DNA of 64,000 nt from Rhodocyclaceae bacterium (GCA_016704145.1 JADJAS010000007.1:620001-684000), one strand, 5' to 3'. Shown: positions 17,864-27,487, numbered from the stretch's first letter. Notes: generated from the sequence alone by a model not told the origin. Translations and numbers: made by a program.

Positions 17864-19027
17864 TCAATCCACCGCCGCCAGGCGCTCGAACAAGCCGGCC
17901 AGCGCAACGGCCTCGACACGCTCGGCAAGCGGCCAGGATTGCGCCCCAGCATGAATGACGAAAAGCCGCTCCAGGCGCAGCGAGTCGAGGGCCGATTTCA
18001 TCGACGGCGAGACACGCGGCGCGTCGGTGCGCTTGATCTCGAAGCCGAGGCGCCGGCCGTCGCGATTGACGAGCAGGTCAAGCTCGGCGCCGGTGTGCAG
18101 GCGCCAATGATGGCAGTCCTGCCATTCCACGCCCAGCGCGCGGACGATCTGGTGGACAACGAAGCCTTCCCACGAGGCGCCGACGCGCGGATGGCCGAGC
18201 AGCGCCTCGTGCGCGGTACCGATGTCGAGCAGCGCGTGAAGCACGCCGCTATCGGCAAGATATATCTTGGGCGCCTTGACCTGGCGCTTGCCGAGATTCT
18301 CGTGCCAGGGCGGCAAGGCGCGCACCATGCAGGTCGCGGACAGGATGTCGAGGTAGTGCCGAACGGTAGGCTCGCTAACGCCGAAGGCGCGGGCCAGTTC
18401 AGCCCCATTCCAGAGCTGACCCGAGTAATGGGCGAGCATGCTCCAGAAGCGACGCAGCGTCGACGGCGCGAGGCGAAAGCCGAGGGCCGGGATGTCGCGC
18501 TCCAGATAGCCGCGGATGTACTCGCGCCGCCAGCGTTGGCTTGCCGCCTCGCTTGCCGCCAGCAACGAGCGCGGCAGGCCGCCGCGCCGCCAGAGCCTGT
18601 CGATGGCGGCCGCGCCGGCTTCCTGGATGTCCAGGCCGGGCAGCTCGTGATAGGCGATGCGCCCCGCCAGACTTTCGGAACTGCCGCGCACGAGTTCGGG
18701 CGCGGCAGAGCCCAGGATCAGGTAGCGCACGCGCGTGCCGGCCCGGTCCGCCAGCACGCGCAGCACCGGAAACAACGCCGGCAGCCGCTGGATTTCGTCG
18801 ATGACGACCAAGCCATCGAGGGGCTCCAGCGCCATCATGGGCGAGGCGAGACGGGCTTCGTCGCGGGGATCTTCGAGGTCGAAGCGATGCACGGCGCCGG
18901 CAAAACCATCGGCAATGCGGTTCGCCAGCGTGGTCTTGCCGGTCTGCCGCGCGCCGACGATAGCGACAACCGGAAAGTCGCCGAGCAGGTCGAGCACCTG
19001 CCTGGCATGGGCCAAACGTTCGATCAT
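17864..19027 (-). CDS. AAA+ ATPase with DUF4143 domain
   Basis: 387 residues. The N-terminal AAA+ part has Walker A VGARQTGKTT (about 24-33) and Walker B LVVIDEIQRLP. A wing/DUF4143 part follows, ending in a nuclease-like segment GAELDLLVNRDGRRLGFEIKRTD (E...D...E-K). Proteins of this group are common in defence islands and mobile regions, and the function of most is unknown. It sits next to the type III restriction-modification operon in the same direction. It may be an accessory defence gene, by inference from position. Confidence 0.85.
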   Translation of the reverse strand: MIERLAHARQVLDLLGDFPVVAIVGARQTGKTTLANRIADGFAGAVHRFDLEDPRDEARLASPMMALEPLDGLVVIDEIQRLPALFPVLRVLADRAGTRVRYLILGSAAPELVRGSSESLAGRIAYHELPGLDIQEAGAAAIDRLWRRGGLPRSLLAASEAASQRWRREYIRGYLERDIPALGFRLAPSTLRRFWSMLAHYSGQLWNGAELARAFGVSEPTVRHYLDILSATCMVRALPPWHENLGKRQVKAPKIYLADSGVLHALLDIGTAHEALLGHPRVGASWEGFVVHQIVRALGVEWQDCHHWRLHTGAELDLLVNRDGRRLGFEIKRTDAPRVSPSMKSALDSLRLERLFVIHAGAQSWPLAERVEAVALAGLFERLAAVD

Positions 19028-19043
19028 GCCAGGCGCTCAACCA

Positions 19044-19074
19044 TGAAAATCTAAAGCTTATATTTTGATTTTCA
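19044..19074. promoter_or_regulatory. AT-rich promoter region with 8-bp inverted repeat
   Basis: TGAAAATC at 19044-19051 and GATTTTCA at 19067-19074 flank an AT-rich core containing TATAAG when read leftward. It lies 17 bases before the ATPase start and is the only strongly AT-rich patch for kilobases. Probable promoter with an operator for the DUF4143 ATPase. It also sits past the nnrS stop. Confidence 0.45.
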
Positions 19075-19098
19075 CAGTCATTGGGCCGATCGGGCTGG

Positions 19099-20262
19099 TC
19101 AGTGCTCCTTGCCGTCCACGCGCGGCGCCAGCAGGAATGGCGTGTAGCGCCAGCACAGGACGAGGAAGGCAGCCAGCCAGCAGCCGGCGGCGAGATGCAG
19201 CCACATGGCGTAGCCACCCGGATGCAGCTGCGGCGCGACGACGCGCGCGGCCAGGCCGGCGATCATGATCCACAGCACCAGCTTGTCGGCCGGCTCGAAC
19301 ACCACTTCGCGGCCGGTGTGGCCCTTGGCGATGCGCACGATCATGGCCGGCATGATGGTGCCGAGCACACCGACGGTGAACAGGTGCGCGGCAACGCTGC
19401 CCACCCAGGGCAGTTCGACGAAGCGGCCGGCCGCGTCCACCAGCAGTTGCGCGACGATCATCAGGTAGCCAAGGTACATGATGCCGACATCGAGACGGGA
19501 AAATGCCAGCCAGGGCTTCCAACCCGCGAAGCGGACGATCAGCAACAGCGCCAGCGCGGCTTCGGCGACACCGGCCACCGGCGCCGGCAACCAGGGCGCG
19601 CAGGCCAGCGCCAGGGCCAGCCACTTGATCGGCATGTCGAGGCGCGGGTCGCGCAGGATCTCGGCCTGGAAGGCGTGGCGCATGTACTGCACCTGGGTGC
19701 GCTCAAGCATGATCAGCACCACCACGCGGAACAGCGCCAGCGTCATGGCCCAGCCCTCGGCGAAATGCGCTTCCCGCAGGATGAGCAGCTTGGCGGGCAG
19801 GAACAGCGGCAGCAGTATCCAGAAGAAATAGTTGTCGCTGGCGCCGCCGCGCACTTTCTGCGGCAGCATGGTGTGCAGCAGCATGGCGACGATAGCCACC
19901 TGGAACAGGCTGGCGGCCAACCAGAACAGCGCCGGCGGCCAGCCGGCGCCGAGGCTCATGGCCAGCCGGTCGAACAGCCAGGCGGCAGCCAGCAAGACCA
20001 GCGCGCCGCCATGCCAGCCGCGCACATCGAGCCAGTTCTTCGAGGCCGTCAGCAAGAAGCCGCCGAACACCGCCCAGCCGAAGCCGTAGAACATTTCATG
20101 GGCATGCCACTGAACCGCCGGCAACGCGAAAGTCAGCGGTGGCGGCACGCCGCCGGTAAAGATCAGCGCCCACCAGGTCGGCAGCGCGAGGCCGGCCAGG
20201 CAGGCAAGGATGAAGAAGGGGCGGAAGCCCACCGACCAGAGAGGGTGTCGCGTCAGGTTCAT
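19099..20262 (-). CDS. nnrS: NnrS family membrane protein
   Basis: 387 residues with about ten to twelve hydrophobic helices. It has the NnrS-type start HPLWSVGFRPFFILACLAGL and conserved WHAHEMFYGF, with further histidines in helices. NnrS is a heme- and copper-containing membrane protein that protects against nitric oxide stress and accompanies denitrification genes. It is the last gene of a leftward cluster from 23284. A copy of the dispersed motif codes for VPPPLTFALP at 20128. Confidence 0.88.
   Translation of the reverse strand: MNLTRHPLWSVGFRPFFILACLAGLALPTWWALIFTGGVPPPLTFALPAVQWHAHEMFYGFGWAVFGGFLLTASKNWLDVRGWHGGALVLLAAAWLFDRLAMSLGAGWPPALFWLAASLFQVAIVAMLLHTMLPQKVRGGASDNYFFWILLPLFLPAKLLILREAHFAEGWAMTLALFRVVVLIMLERTQVQYMRHAFQAEILRDPRLDMPIKWLALALACAPWLPAPVAGVAEAALALLLIVRFAGWKPWLAFSRLDVGIMYLGYLMIVAQLLVDAAGRFVELPWVGSVAAHLFTVGVLGTIMPAMIVRIAKGHTGREVVFEPADKLVLWIMIAGLAARVVAPQLHPGGYAMWLHLAAGCWLAAFLVLCWRYTPFLLAPRVDGKEH
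20128..20154 (+). repeat. Dispersed motif copy inside nnrS
   Basis: GAAAGTCAG, then CGGTGGCGGCACGCCGCC. Antisense to nnrS, it codes for VPPPLTFA. Full-length copy within a conserved reading frame. Confidence 0.8.
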
Positions 20263-20289
20263 GTGCGTGCGGACGAGCGAAAGCGGCGG

Positions 20290-20991
20290 TCAGGGACGCG
20301 CCGGCAGCCGCGCCAGCAACTTGCCGGACGCGGCGTCGAGAAAGAAGACTTCGACCAGCTTGCCGATCAGGTAGCGTTTCTTCAGGGTGAAGTCGACCGG
20401 CGTGGCAAACGTCGATTTCCAGAACGTCGTGCTGTCGGAAAGGCAATCGGCGGCGAGGCGGCCGCGCAGGCCCATGCGCAGATCGCCGCCGGCCAGGCGG
20501 CGGGCATCGGCCTCCGTCGCCGGGACGTCGACAACGAAACCGGCATCGTCGCCGGCGTCGCGGGCGTAGAAATCGTAGGGGTTGTCGAAGACGAAGAAGT
20601 AGTCGTAACGCCAGCGGATGCGGAACTCCTGCGGCGCGCCGATCTTGTCCTCGGCCCGATAGCTGCCGCGATCCTCGGTGGTCGAGGCGATCGGCAGATA
20701 CTTGAAGGTGTAGTAGTCGCCGCCCGCCGCCGCGATGTCGGGATGCCAGTTCCAGCCTTCGGTGAGGTCGTTGAACTGCATGCGATAGAGGATGCGCAGC
20801 CGGCCCGTGGCCGTGTCGTAGGCGGTATCGACCAGGGCTTCCTGGCTCAAGGTCACCGGCAGCTCGATACTGTTGCCCGCGCAGCGCTCGTTGGCCGGCA
20901 GGGCGGCACGCCGGGCGTACTCGGCCACCGCGTCGACCGCCGCGGCGGACAACGGCAGCAACGACAACAGGCCGGCGAGCGCCGCGCGCAC
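20290..20991 (-). CDS. Hypothetical exported protein
   Basis: 233 residues with a short signal peptide (MRAALAGLLSLLPLSAAAVDA). The mature part is mostly beta-type and rich in aromatics (RIRWRYDYFFVFDNPYDFYARD) and has two cysteines. I do not recognise the family. It lies between nnrS and a DUF2249 gene, so it probably belongs to the NO-stress cluster. Confidence 0.55.
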   Translation of the reverse strand: MRAALAGLLSLLPLSAAAVDAVAEYARRAALPANERCAGNSIELPVTLSQEALVDTAYDTATGRLRILYRMQFNDLTEGWNWHPDIAAAGGDYYTFKYLPIASTTEDRGSYRAEDKIGAPQEFRIRWRYDYFFVFDNPYDFYARDAGDDAGFVVDVPATEADARRLAGGDLRMGLRGRLAADCLSDSTTFWKSTFATPVDFTLKKRYLIGKLVEVFFLDAASGKLLARLPARP

Positions 20992-20995
20992 GGCG

Positions 20996-21259
20996 TCAGC
21001 GCTTGACGAAATCGATCACCACGCCGGCCGCCTCGCGCTGGCGATAGGTGATTTCGACGGCCTCGCCATAGCGTGCTTCCATCTGTTGCAGCAGCGGAAT
21101 GGGATCGTGGTCGTTGACGAAGCGCATCACCTCGCCGGGATGCAGCGAATCGAGCGCGCCGAAGATGGCGGCATGGCGGAAGCGCTTGGCGATGCCGCGC
21201 GCGTCGAACGGGTAGATGCCTTCCGGATTGGTGTGGTTGTGGATGGGGATGTGGGCCAT
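20996..21259 (-). CDS. DUF2249 domain protein
   Basis: 87 residues: MAHIPIHNHTNPEGIYPFDARGIAKRF, then ALDSLHPGEVMRFVNDHDPIPLLQQM, the conserved NDHDP core of the DUF2249/TusA-like fold, ending in a short beta strand. Members often lie beside nnrS, nor and hemerythrin genes. A role in NO or redox metabolism is inferred from that association. Confidence 0.82.
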   Translation of the reverse strand: MAHIPIHNHTNPEGIYPFDARGIAKRFRHAAIFGALDSLHPGEVMRFVNDHDPIPLLQQMEARYGEAVEITYRQREAAGVVIDFVKR

Positions 21260-21346
21260 GATGGGACTCCGTTGTGGTGGGTTGGCGCTTGGGCAACAAG
21301 CGTCCCGGATTTTAGTTGACGACGATTGTCGGGTAATTGATCCGCG

Positions 21347-22441
21347 TCAGGTCCGTCGACCGCGCACCACGCTGGCGACCATGACGACGATGAACACCAG
21401 CAGCGCCAGCGCATTGGCGATGCCGGCGGCGCGGGCGACAGCGAGTTGCGTGGCGACGTCGGCGACGAGCCGGACCAGCGCCGAGCCATGCAGCAGCGCC
21501 AGGGGCAGGTAGAAGACGGCATGGTAGGGAATGCGTACCTTGGCCACGGCCGGAAAGATGATCGGCGCGTGGCCGAAGATCATGGAGAAGACGAAGCCGA
21601 GGAACACGGCGTGCAGCGCGGCGTCGCGCAGCGGGCTGCCGGGCGCGAAGCCGCCGGCGATGCCCAGCAGTCCGGCCAGCGCCAGCCAGCCGTAGCCGGC
21701 GAGCAGGCAGATGGCGATATAGCGCGTCAGGCCGCGCTGGCGGAGATTGCGACGGGCGATATCCTGGACGAGCAACCAGAGCGCCAGGGCGAGCAGGCCC
21801 ATCGAGAACAGGCGCAGGCCGGCGCCATCGAACCCTGTCGCCACGACCAGCCCAACCAGCTGCGCGCCGACGATGAGCAGGAAGGCGCGATGCGCCGGCG
21901 GCGAAGGCGGCAGGAAGCGCGTCAGCTCCAGGCGCTCGCCGGCGATGGTGAGGACGAGAAAGGCCATCCACCAAGGCACGGCGTTGGGGATGACGCCGGT
22001 GGCCGCCCAGGCGATATTGCCGGCCAGCCAGCAGGCGGCGCCGACCGCCAGCACCGCCAGATGCGTGGCCGCCTGTTGCCGGAGCAACAGCCCGCTACCG
22101 GCGGTCAGCAGCGCGCCGGCGAGGATGAACAATGCCTGTGCTACCGCGAGCGGCAGGCCGGACAGCAGCGCAACGCCGCCCAGGCCGGCGCACAAGGGTG
22201 CGAGATAGGGCCAATGAAAAGCGTGGCGGCCGGCGCCCGCCAGGGCGACGGCACGCTCCAGGCTGATCACCGTGCCGAGGAAGGCGGCGATCATCAACGC
22301 GCCGTGCGCGCCCGCCTGCGCCGCCATCGGCTCGGGCACGACCACGGCCAGGCGCGCCAGGCCGGCCAGCACGCCGACCACCAGCGCGATCACGCCCAGC
22401 GCCAGCATGGGCAGGCGGGCCAGCGGCGGCAAGGGCTTCAT
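21347..22441 (-). CDS. Polytopic membrane protein of the NnrS-associated type
   Basis: About 364 residues from the ATG that gives MKPLPPLARLP; an ATG five codons upstream is also possible. Roughly eleven helices, with His residues inside segments (AAQAGAHGALMIAAFLGTVISLERAVAL, SMIFGHAPIIFPAVAKVRIPYHAVFYLP). The pattern of helix-borne histidines recalls NnrS and heme-copper membrane proteins, but I cannot assign it firmly. It is co-directional with nnrS and DUF2249. Confidence 0.6.
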   Translation of the reverse strand: MKPLPPLARLPMLALGVIALVVGVLAGLARLAVVVPEPMAAQAGAHGALMIAAFLGTVISLERAVALAGAGRHAFHWPYLAPLCAGLGGVALLSGLPLAVAQALFILAGALLTAGSGLLLRQQAATHLAVLAVGAACWLAGNIAWAATGVIPNAVPWWMAFLVLTIAGERLELTRFLPPSPPAHRAFLLIVGAQLVGLVVATGFDGAGLRLFSMGLLALALWLLVQDIARRNLRQRGLTRYIAICLLAGYGWLALAGLLGIAGGFAPGSPLRDAALHAVFLGFVFSMIFGHAPIIFPAVAKVRIPYHAVFYLPLALLHGSALVRLVADVATQLAVARAAGIANALALLVFIVVMVASVVRGRRT

Positions 22442-22469
22442 GGCCAAGCGGCGCACCGATGTGCCGGCA

Positions 22470-22829
22470 TCACCAGCTGAAGTGTTTCTTCGCCGTCTCG
22501 CTCATGCGCGACGGGTCCCAGGGCGGCGACCAGACCAGATTGACTTCGGTGCGCGTGCCGGGCGGCACCAGGGCATCCAGCACGGCTTTCACTGCGTCGA
22601 CCATCATGTCGCCCATGGGGCAGGCTGGCGAGGTCATGGTCATGTCGATGGTCACGGCGGTCGCACCGATGTCGACGCGATAGACGAGGCCGAGGTCGAC
22701 AATGTTCATGCCGACCTCGGGATCGATGACACCGCGCAGGCCGGCGAGGATGGCATCGCGGTCTGGCAACACGGGTGCGGCAGACTTGTCTTTCATGGCG
22801 GGATCGATGAAGGGTTGGCTCATTTTCAA
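22470..22829 (-). CDS. MIP18/SufT family (DUF59) metal-sulfur cluster assembly factor
   Basis: 119 residues with the DUF59 signature GVIDPEVGMNIVDLGLVYRV and the conserved Cys in TSPACPMGDMMVDAV. Members (PaaD/SufT) help deliver Fe-S clusters. The gene overlaps the upstream MarR gene by 4 bases and precedes the nnrS cluster, which suggests repair or assembly of Fe-S proteins under nitrosative stress. That link is inferred. Confidence 0.85.
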   Translation of the reverse strand: MKMSQPFIDPAMKDKSAAPVLPDRDAILAGLRGVIDPEVGMNIVDLGLVYRVDIGATAVTIDMTMTSPACPMGDMMVDAVKAVLDALVPPGTRTEVNLVWSPPWDPSRMSETAKKHFSW

Positions 22830-23284
22830 GGATTATCGCCCTCGCCGCCCGCCGCCCCCTTGCGCGCAGCCTGGGTCAGTTGCTCCTTGCCGGGCACGGC
22901 GAAGCCGCCCTCGATGCGGATCAGTTCCTCGCGATGCAGGCGCGCCAGGCGATCGACCGTGCGGCTGCCCTTGCGCGTCAGATGGACTTCGACCTGGCGG
23001 CCGTCGGCCCGGCTGGCGCGCCGCTCGACCAGGCCAAGCTTCTCGCAGCGGGTCACCAGCGCCACGACGCCGTGGTGCCGGGCCTGCAAGCGCTCGGCCA
23101 GCTCGGTGATGCTCGCCCATTCGCGGCCTGGAAAACCCTTGATGTGCAGCATGAGGAGATATTGCAGGTTGGTGACGCCCTGGCGCCGGGTCAGCTGTTC
23201 GCTCCAGCGCAGGTAGCGGCGCACCTGGTAACGAAAGGCCGACAAGGCCTCGAAGTCTTCCTTGCCGAACGGCAGCTTGCTCAT
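22826..23284 (-). CDS. MarR family transcriptional regulator
   Basis: 152 residues with the MarR winged-helix core: WASITELAERLQARHHGVVALVTRCEKLGLVERRASRADGRQVEVHLTRKG. It is the first gene of the leftward nnrS cluster and faces a TusE/DsrC-like gene. It probably controls both through the 113-base gap, which contains the palindrome CATCATGATG. Confidence 0.85.
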   Translation of the reverse strand: MSKLPFGKEDFEALSAFRYQVRRYLRWSEQLTRRQGVTNLQYLLMLHIKGFPGREWASITELAERLQARHHGVVALVTRCEKLGLVERRASRADGRQVEVHLTRKGSRTVDRLARLHREELIRIEGGFAVPGKEQLTQAARKGAAGGEGDNP

Positions 23285-23360
23285 CGGGGTCTCGCGGGAA
23301 CGTGGCCAGATTACTCCAAAGGGGGAGTTGACGCTCCCGGATCGCTGGCAAACAATATCA

Positions 23361-23370
23361 CATCATGATG
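23361..23370. promoter_or_regulatory. Short palindrome CATCATGATG in the divergent promoter
   Basis: A 10-bp perfect palindrome just downstream of an AATAT-containing stretch, between the MarR gene and the rightward TusE/DsrC-like gene. MarR proteins bind such short palindromes near -10. It is short enough to be chance. Confidence 0.3.
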
Positions 23371-23397
23371 CAACGACCCAACACGAAGGAGCACTGC

Positions 23398-23724
23398 ATG
23401 GAAGCGGCAAACGCAATGCCGGCACGCGACGCCGAGGGCTATCTGATCGAGCCCGCCGAGTGGAACGAGGGTGTCGCCCGGCGACTGGCCGGCGAGCTGG
23501 GCATCGAACTCAACGACGATCACTGGGATGTGATCCGCCACATGCGCACGCTGTGGGAAGAGCGCCAGATCGCCCCCGACGCCCGCCACATCATCAAGCA
23601 TCTCGAGGCGCGCTACCCGGGCACGGCCCGCAAGCGTCTGTTCGAGTTGTTCCCCTATGGCTATCCCGGCCAGGCCTGCAAGATCGCCGGCATGAAGCGC
23701 CCGCGCGCCTGGAGCACGGGCTGA
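23398..23724 (+). CDS. TusE/DsrC/DsvC family sulfur-relay protein
   Basis: 108 residues from ATG at 23398, preceded by AAGGAG; an in-frame ATG 11 codons upstream has no such site. It has the family blocks DAEGYLIEPAEWNEGVARRLAGELGIEL and HWDVIRHMRTLWEE, and the C-terminal GYPGQACKIAGMKRP. Only one C-terminal-region Cys (in GQAC) is present, while DsrC has two, so it is nearer the TusE or regulatory type. TusE passes sulfur in tRNA thiolation. Confidence 0.82.
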   Translation: MEAANAMPARDAEGYLIEPAEWNEGVARRLAGELGIELNDDHWDVIRHMRTLWEERQIAPDARHIIKHLEARYPGTARKRLFELFPYGYPGQACKIAGMKRPRAWSTG

Positions 23725-23726
23725 AC

Positions 23727-24452
23727 CTAGACGGGCCGGCCCTCGCCGGCCTCCTCGTGCGTGACGCCGTCGCGGATGTGGTAGATGCGCCTGAAGGTCG
23801 GGATGATTTTTTCGTCGTGGGTGACGACGATGATGGCGGTGCGGTACTGCACCGCCATTTCGTTGAGGATGCGCACCACCGTCAGGGCCCGTTCCGAATC
23901 GAGCGGCGCGGTGGGCTCGTCGGCCAGAATCACCGGCGCGCGGTTGGCCAGCGCGCGGGCGATGGCGACGCGCTGCTGCTCGCCACCGGAGAGCTGCGAG
24001 ACTTGCGCGCCAGCCCGATGGGCGACGTCGAGCGCGGTGAGTAATGCCAATGCGCGCTTCCTTGCCGCGCCGTTGGCCACGCCGGCCAGCATGGGCAGCA
24101 ATGCGACGTTGTCGGTGACGTCAAGGAAGGGGATCAGGTAGGGCGCCTGGAAGACGAAGCCGATGCGGTCGCGGCGCAGCGCCCGCAGGTCGCCGACCTG
24201 CCAGCCGCCGCGTTCCGCATCGTAGATGGCCTCGCCGGCCAGCTCCATGCGGCCGCCGGTGGGCTCGATGACCGCGCCCAGGCACTTGAGCAGCGTCGTC
24301 TTGCCGGAACCGCTGGGGCCGATCAGGCCGACCACCTCGCCGGCATGCACGGTCATGTCCACGCCCTTGAGCGCGTCGACGGCGGCATCGCCCGTGCCAT
24401 AGCGCTTCCTGAGACCGGCCAGCCGGATCGCCGGCGTGTCGTCGCTAGCCAC
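23727..24452 (-). CDS. ABC transporter ATP-binding protein, DevA/LolD type
   Basis: 241 residues with Walker A GPSGSGKTT, Q-loop FVFQAPYL, signature LSGGEQQRVAIARAL, Walker B VILADEPTAPLD and H-loop VTHD. It forms a tripartite exporter with the permease and HlyD-type adaptor upstream and overlaps the permease by 8 bases. A TetR gene heads the operon. The substrate is unknown. Confidence 0.87.
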   Translation of the reverse strand: MASDDTPAIRLAGLRKRYGTGDAAVDALKGVDMTVHAGEVVGLIGPSGSGKTTLLKCLGAVIEPTGGRMELAGEAIYDAERGGWQVGDLRALRRDRIGFVFQAPYLIPFLDVTDNVALLPMLAGVANGAARKRALALLTALDVAHRAGAQVSQLSGGEQQRVAIARALANRAPVILADEPTAPLDSERALTVVRILNEMAVQYRTAIIVVTHDEKIIPTFRRIYHIRDGVTHEEAGEGRPV

Positions 24453-25648
24453 CGATGGCCTCCGCCGGGTCGATGCGCAGCGCGGCGCGAATCGCCACCA
24501 GGCTGGCTAGCGCGCAGATGGCCATGACGATAGCGAAGCCGCGCAAGGCGTCGCCGGGCACCAGCAGCACGTATTTGGGAAAGGCCGGCCCCCACAGGCC
24601 CGCCGCCACGCGGCCGACCAGGAAGCCGATCAAGCCGAGGCCGAGCGCCTGTTGCAGGATCATCGCCGCGATGGTGCGGTTCTTCGCGCCGATCAGCTTG
24701 AGCACGGCGATTTCGCGTACCTTGGCCAGGGTCATGGTGTAGATGATGAAGGCGACGATGGCGGCGGTGACCACCGAGAGGATGACGAGGAACATGCCGA
24801 TCTGCTTGGCCGAGGTGGCGATCAGCTTGGCAACGAGGATGTCTTCCATCTGCGCCCGGGTGTAGGCGGTAAGCCGCTTCCAGCGCCGGATTTCGCCGGC
24901 CACCGTGTCGGGATCCACGTCGGGCGCAAGTCTCACCAGCACGGCATTGACGTTGCGCGCCTGGGTGGCGCTGGCTTGCGCCGCTTCCAGCAGTCCGGGC
25001 ACGCCGGGACGATTGAAGGCCGGGTTGGCGGCGGTGCGGGCGCGTTCGTTGATCAACGCGTCGTTGTCCTTGAGGAACTGGATTTCCTGCGCGTCCTTAA
25101 GCGGCACGAAGATCATCGGGTCGCCGCTCGAAGACACCATGCGCCGGGTCAGGCCGACCACGACGTATTCGTGGCGGCGGATGCGCACGCGCTCGCCGAG
25201 CTTCAGGCCCGTCTTCTCGTCTGCGATGGCCTCGTAGTGGCCCTGCAGGATCGGCCGGCCGAAAGTCAGGTATGGCGGCGCGCCGGGACGGCCGGGTCGG
25301 TCGACCTCGATGCCGACCACCATTACGCGCGCCTCATGGCCACCCTGCTTTATCTGCATGGTCAGGTAGGCGGCGTTGCCCGTTTCGGCGACGCCGTGGA
25401 TGCCGGCGATGCCGCGCCAGACATCGTCGCGAATGCTGGATGGCTCGGCGTAGGGCCCTAGCGTACCCTGCTGCACCACCCAGAGATCGGCGCCGCTGTT
25501 GTCGATCAGCACCTGGCCGTCGTCGACCATGCCGCGATAGACGCCAGCCATGGTCAGGGGTCGCGCCGATCAGCAGCCCGAGGCCGATGCCGGTGAACAG
25601 GAACTTGCCCCAGCCGTGGAGGACATCGCGGCTCGCGAGGTTGATCAC
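24445..25648 (-). CDS. ABC transporter permease, DevC/FtsX family (one frameshift near the start)
   Basis: About 400 residues. The likely GTG start at 25648 gives VINLASRDVLHGWGKFLF, then GLGLLIGAT. The frame breaks at a run of four G (25557-25560), after which MAGVYRGMVDDGQVLIDNSG continues to the stop. One base too many in that run explains the break, so this may be a sequencing error. The rest is a typical FtsX-domain permease: first helix, a periplasmic MacB-like domain, and three C-terminal helices with the loop TLAKVREIAVLKLIGAKNR. It overlaps the ATPase gene. Confidence 0.75.
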
Positions 25649-25649
25649 T

Positions 25650-26816
25650 TCATCGATTCCGTGGTCTTGAGCGCGCATGTCGTCCGCCAGCCTGCGCGCG
25701 CTATGCACAATCACTTCGTCGCCGGACACGAGTCCCTTGCCCACCTGCACCAGCCCGTCCGACGAGACAACACCGGCGACGATGGTCGCGAAGCGCGCGC
25801 GACCAGCGTCGATGCGCCAGACGCCCTCGGCGCCGCCCTGGCGCTGGAGCGCGGCGGCGGGAATCGCCAGGATTTTTTCCAGCGGCGGCAGGCGCAGCGT
25901 CACCTCAGCCATTTCGCCGACCGAGAGGCCGGCTGGCGGCGCCTCGAAGGCGACATTGGCGATGCGTTCCTCGGCCACGACGTCGCCAACCAGATCGACG
26001 CGCTCGACGCGTCCCTTGAGCACCTCGCCCGGCCGCGAGCGGAGCACGATGTCGGCCGGCAGGCCGACCGCCAGCCCGGTCGAGCGGCCCTGATCGACGC
26101 GCACGCGCAGCCACAGCGTCGCCGGGTCGATCAGGTGCAACACTGTCTGCCCGGCCACGGCGGTCGAGCCCGGCTCCAGCGAGCGAGCGCTGACGACGCC
26201 ATCGACCGGACTGAGCAGGCGCAGGTTGGCGCGACTTTTGTCGGCGCCCACGGCATCGGACTTCGCGCGCCGGGCCTCTTCCCGCGCGGCGGCAAGCGCG
26301 GCGGCCGCAGAATCCCGCGCGGCACGGCCGGCGGCGGCGTCGTGCGCCTTGGCGTCCGCCGCTTCCTGGCTGACGAAGTTCCGGCGCCGCAGGTCCGCGT
26401 AGCGTTCGGCGCTGGCCTGCGAGACCTTGGCGCGGCTGCTTGCCTCTGTAAGGGCCGCCTCGGCCGAGCGCACCAGATCGGCCGCGCGCGCGGCGGCGGC
26501 AGCACCCGCGGCCTGGCGCGCATCGAGATCGACCGGGTCCATTTCCGCCAGGAGTTGTCCGGCCGCGACCCGGTCGCCCTGATCGAACAGCACGCGCGCC
26601 ACCCGGCCGGCGGCGGTGGGGCCGATGGCGTAGGCGCGCCGCGCCTCGACGGTGCCGATGCCGAACAGGCTTCGCCGCAAAGTTGCCTCGGCCGCCCTCG
26701 CCACGGTCACCTTGACCGGCGCCAACGGGCCTGGTGGTGACCACCCAGCCGAAGGCGGCCAGGAACAGCAGGGCGGCGATGACGAGGAGAATCGAGCGTG
26801 TCTGGTTCCGTTTCAT
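25650..26816 (-). pseudogene. HlyD/AcrA-type periplasmic adaptor, frameshifted
   Basis: About 385 residues. The first 27 residues (MKRNQTRSILLVIAALLFLAAFGWVVTTR) give an inner-membrane anchor. The frame then changes at a GGG run near 26727-26729, and APVKVTVARAAEATLRRSLFGIGTVEARRAYAIGPTAAGRV continues as the lipoyl and coiled-coil parts (Ala/Arg-rich helices about residues 90-170), followed by beta-barrel parts. A second shift is needed near 25660 to end the protein before the permease. It bridges the permease to an outer-membrane channel. The indels lie in short runs and may be read errors. Confidence 0.7.
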
Positions 26817-27453
26817 GGCCGGGCTCCGCGATAGCCGTCGAGCAGCAGGGGGAAGATGCGTCGGGCGGCCTCGCGCATGTCGGTCTCGCCGGGGAACAGG
26901 CTGCCTTGCACGACCAGGCCCTGCACCGTGCCGATGAACAGCGCCGCCGCGGCTTGCTCGTCAAGCGAAGCGGGCAACTGTTTGGCCTGTTTCGCCTGCG
27001 CGAACAGGGCGCACAGGCGCCGTCGGTAGGTGCCGACAATCAGCCGCGCCACCTTGCGAAACGGGCTGTCGGCGGGGCGCTGCAGTTCATGAAACAGGAT
27101 GCGCGGCACGCCGGGATGGCTGGCGACGAAGTCGACATGGGCGTGGAACAGCCGTTCGATCACGCCGGCGGCGCGCCGCCGGCGTCGATGGCGCCGTCGA
27201 TGACCCGACCGAGGCGCCCCACCCACCCGATCACGGCGCTCCAGATCGCCGCCTTGTCCGGAAAATGACGGAACAGCGCACCGTGGGTAACGCCGATGCG
27301 GTCGGCGAGCGCCTGGGTGGTGATGCCCTCGGGCCCGTGGTCACGCGCCAGGGCGACGACCGCCGCCACCGTTTCCTGGCGCCGCTCGTCGCCGGACAAG
27401 CGCTGGCGCTTGTTGCTGGCGACTTCCGCTGCCACCGTCGTCGAATCCTTCAT
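26813..27453 (-). pseudogene. TetR/AcrR family repressor, frameshifted
   Basis: The N-terminal part from ATG at 27453 holds the helix-turn-helix: ETVAAVVALARDHGPEGITTQALADRIGVTHGALFRHFPDKAAIW. The ligand-binding half (VIERLFHAHVDFVASHPGVPRILFHELQ...) is in another frame. The shift falls in the GC-rich repeat near 27160-27185. It overlaps the adaptor gene by 4 bases and has a perfect palindrome just upstream, so it probably represses the exporter operon and itself. Confidence 0.75.
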
Positions 27454-27473
27454 TGCGGCATTTCCAATAAGTA

Positions 27474-27487
27474 AGTAACCTGTTACT
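27474..27487. promoter_or_regulatory. Perfect palindrome AGTAAC-CT-GTTACT, candidate TetR operator
   Basis: A 14-bp perfect palindrome 21 bases before the TetR start codon. It is immediately downstream of a leftward -10-like TAAGAT. The gap also serves the rightward FmdE-like gene (start 27542), which could share the operator. Position and form fit a TetR-family site. Confidence 0.55.
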
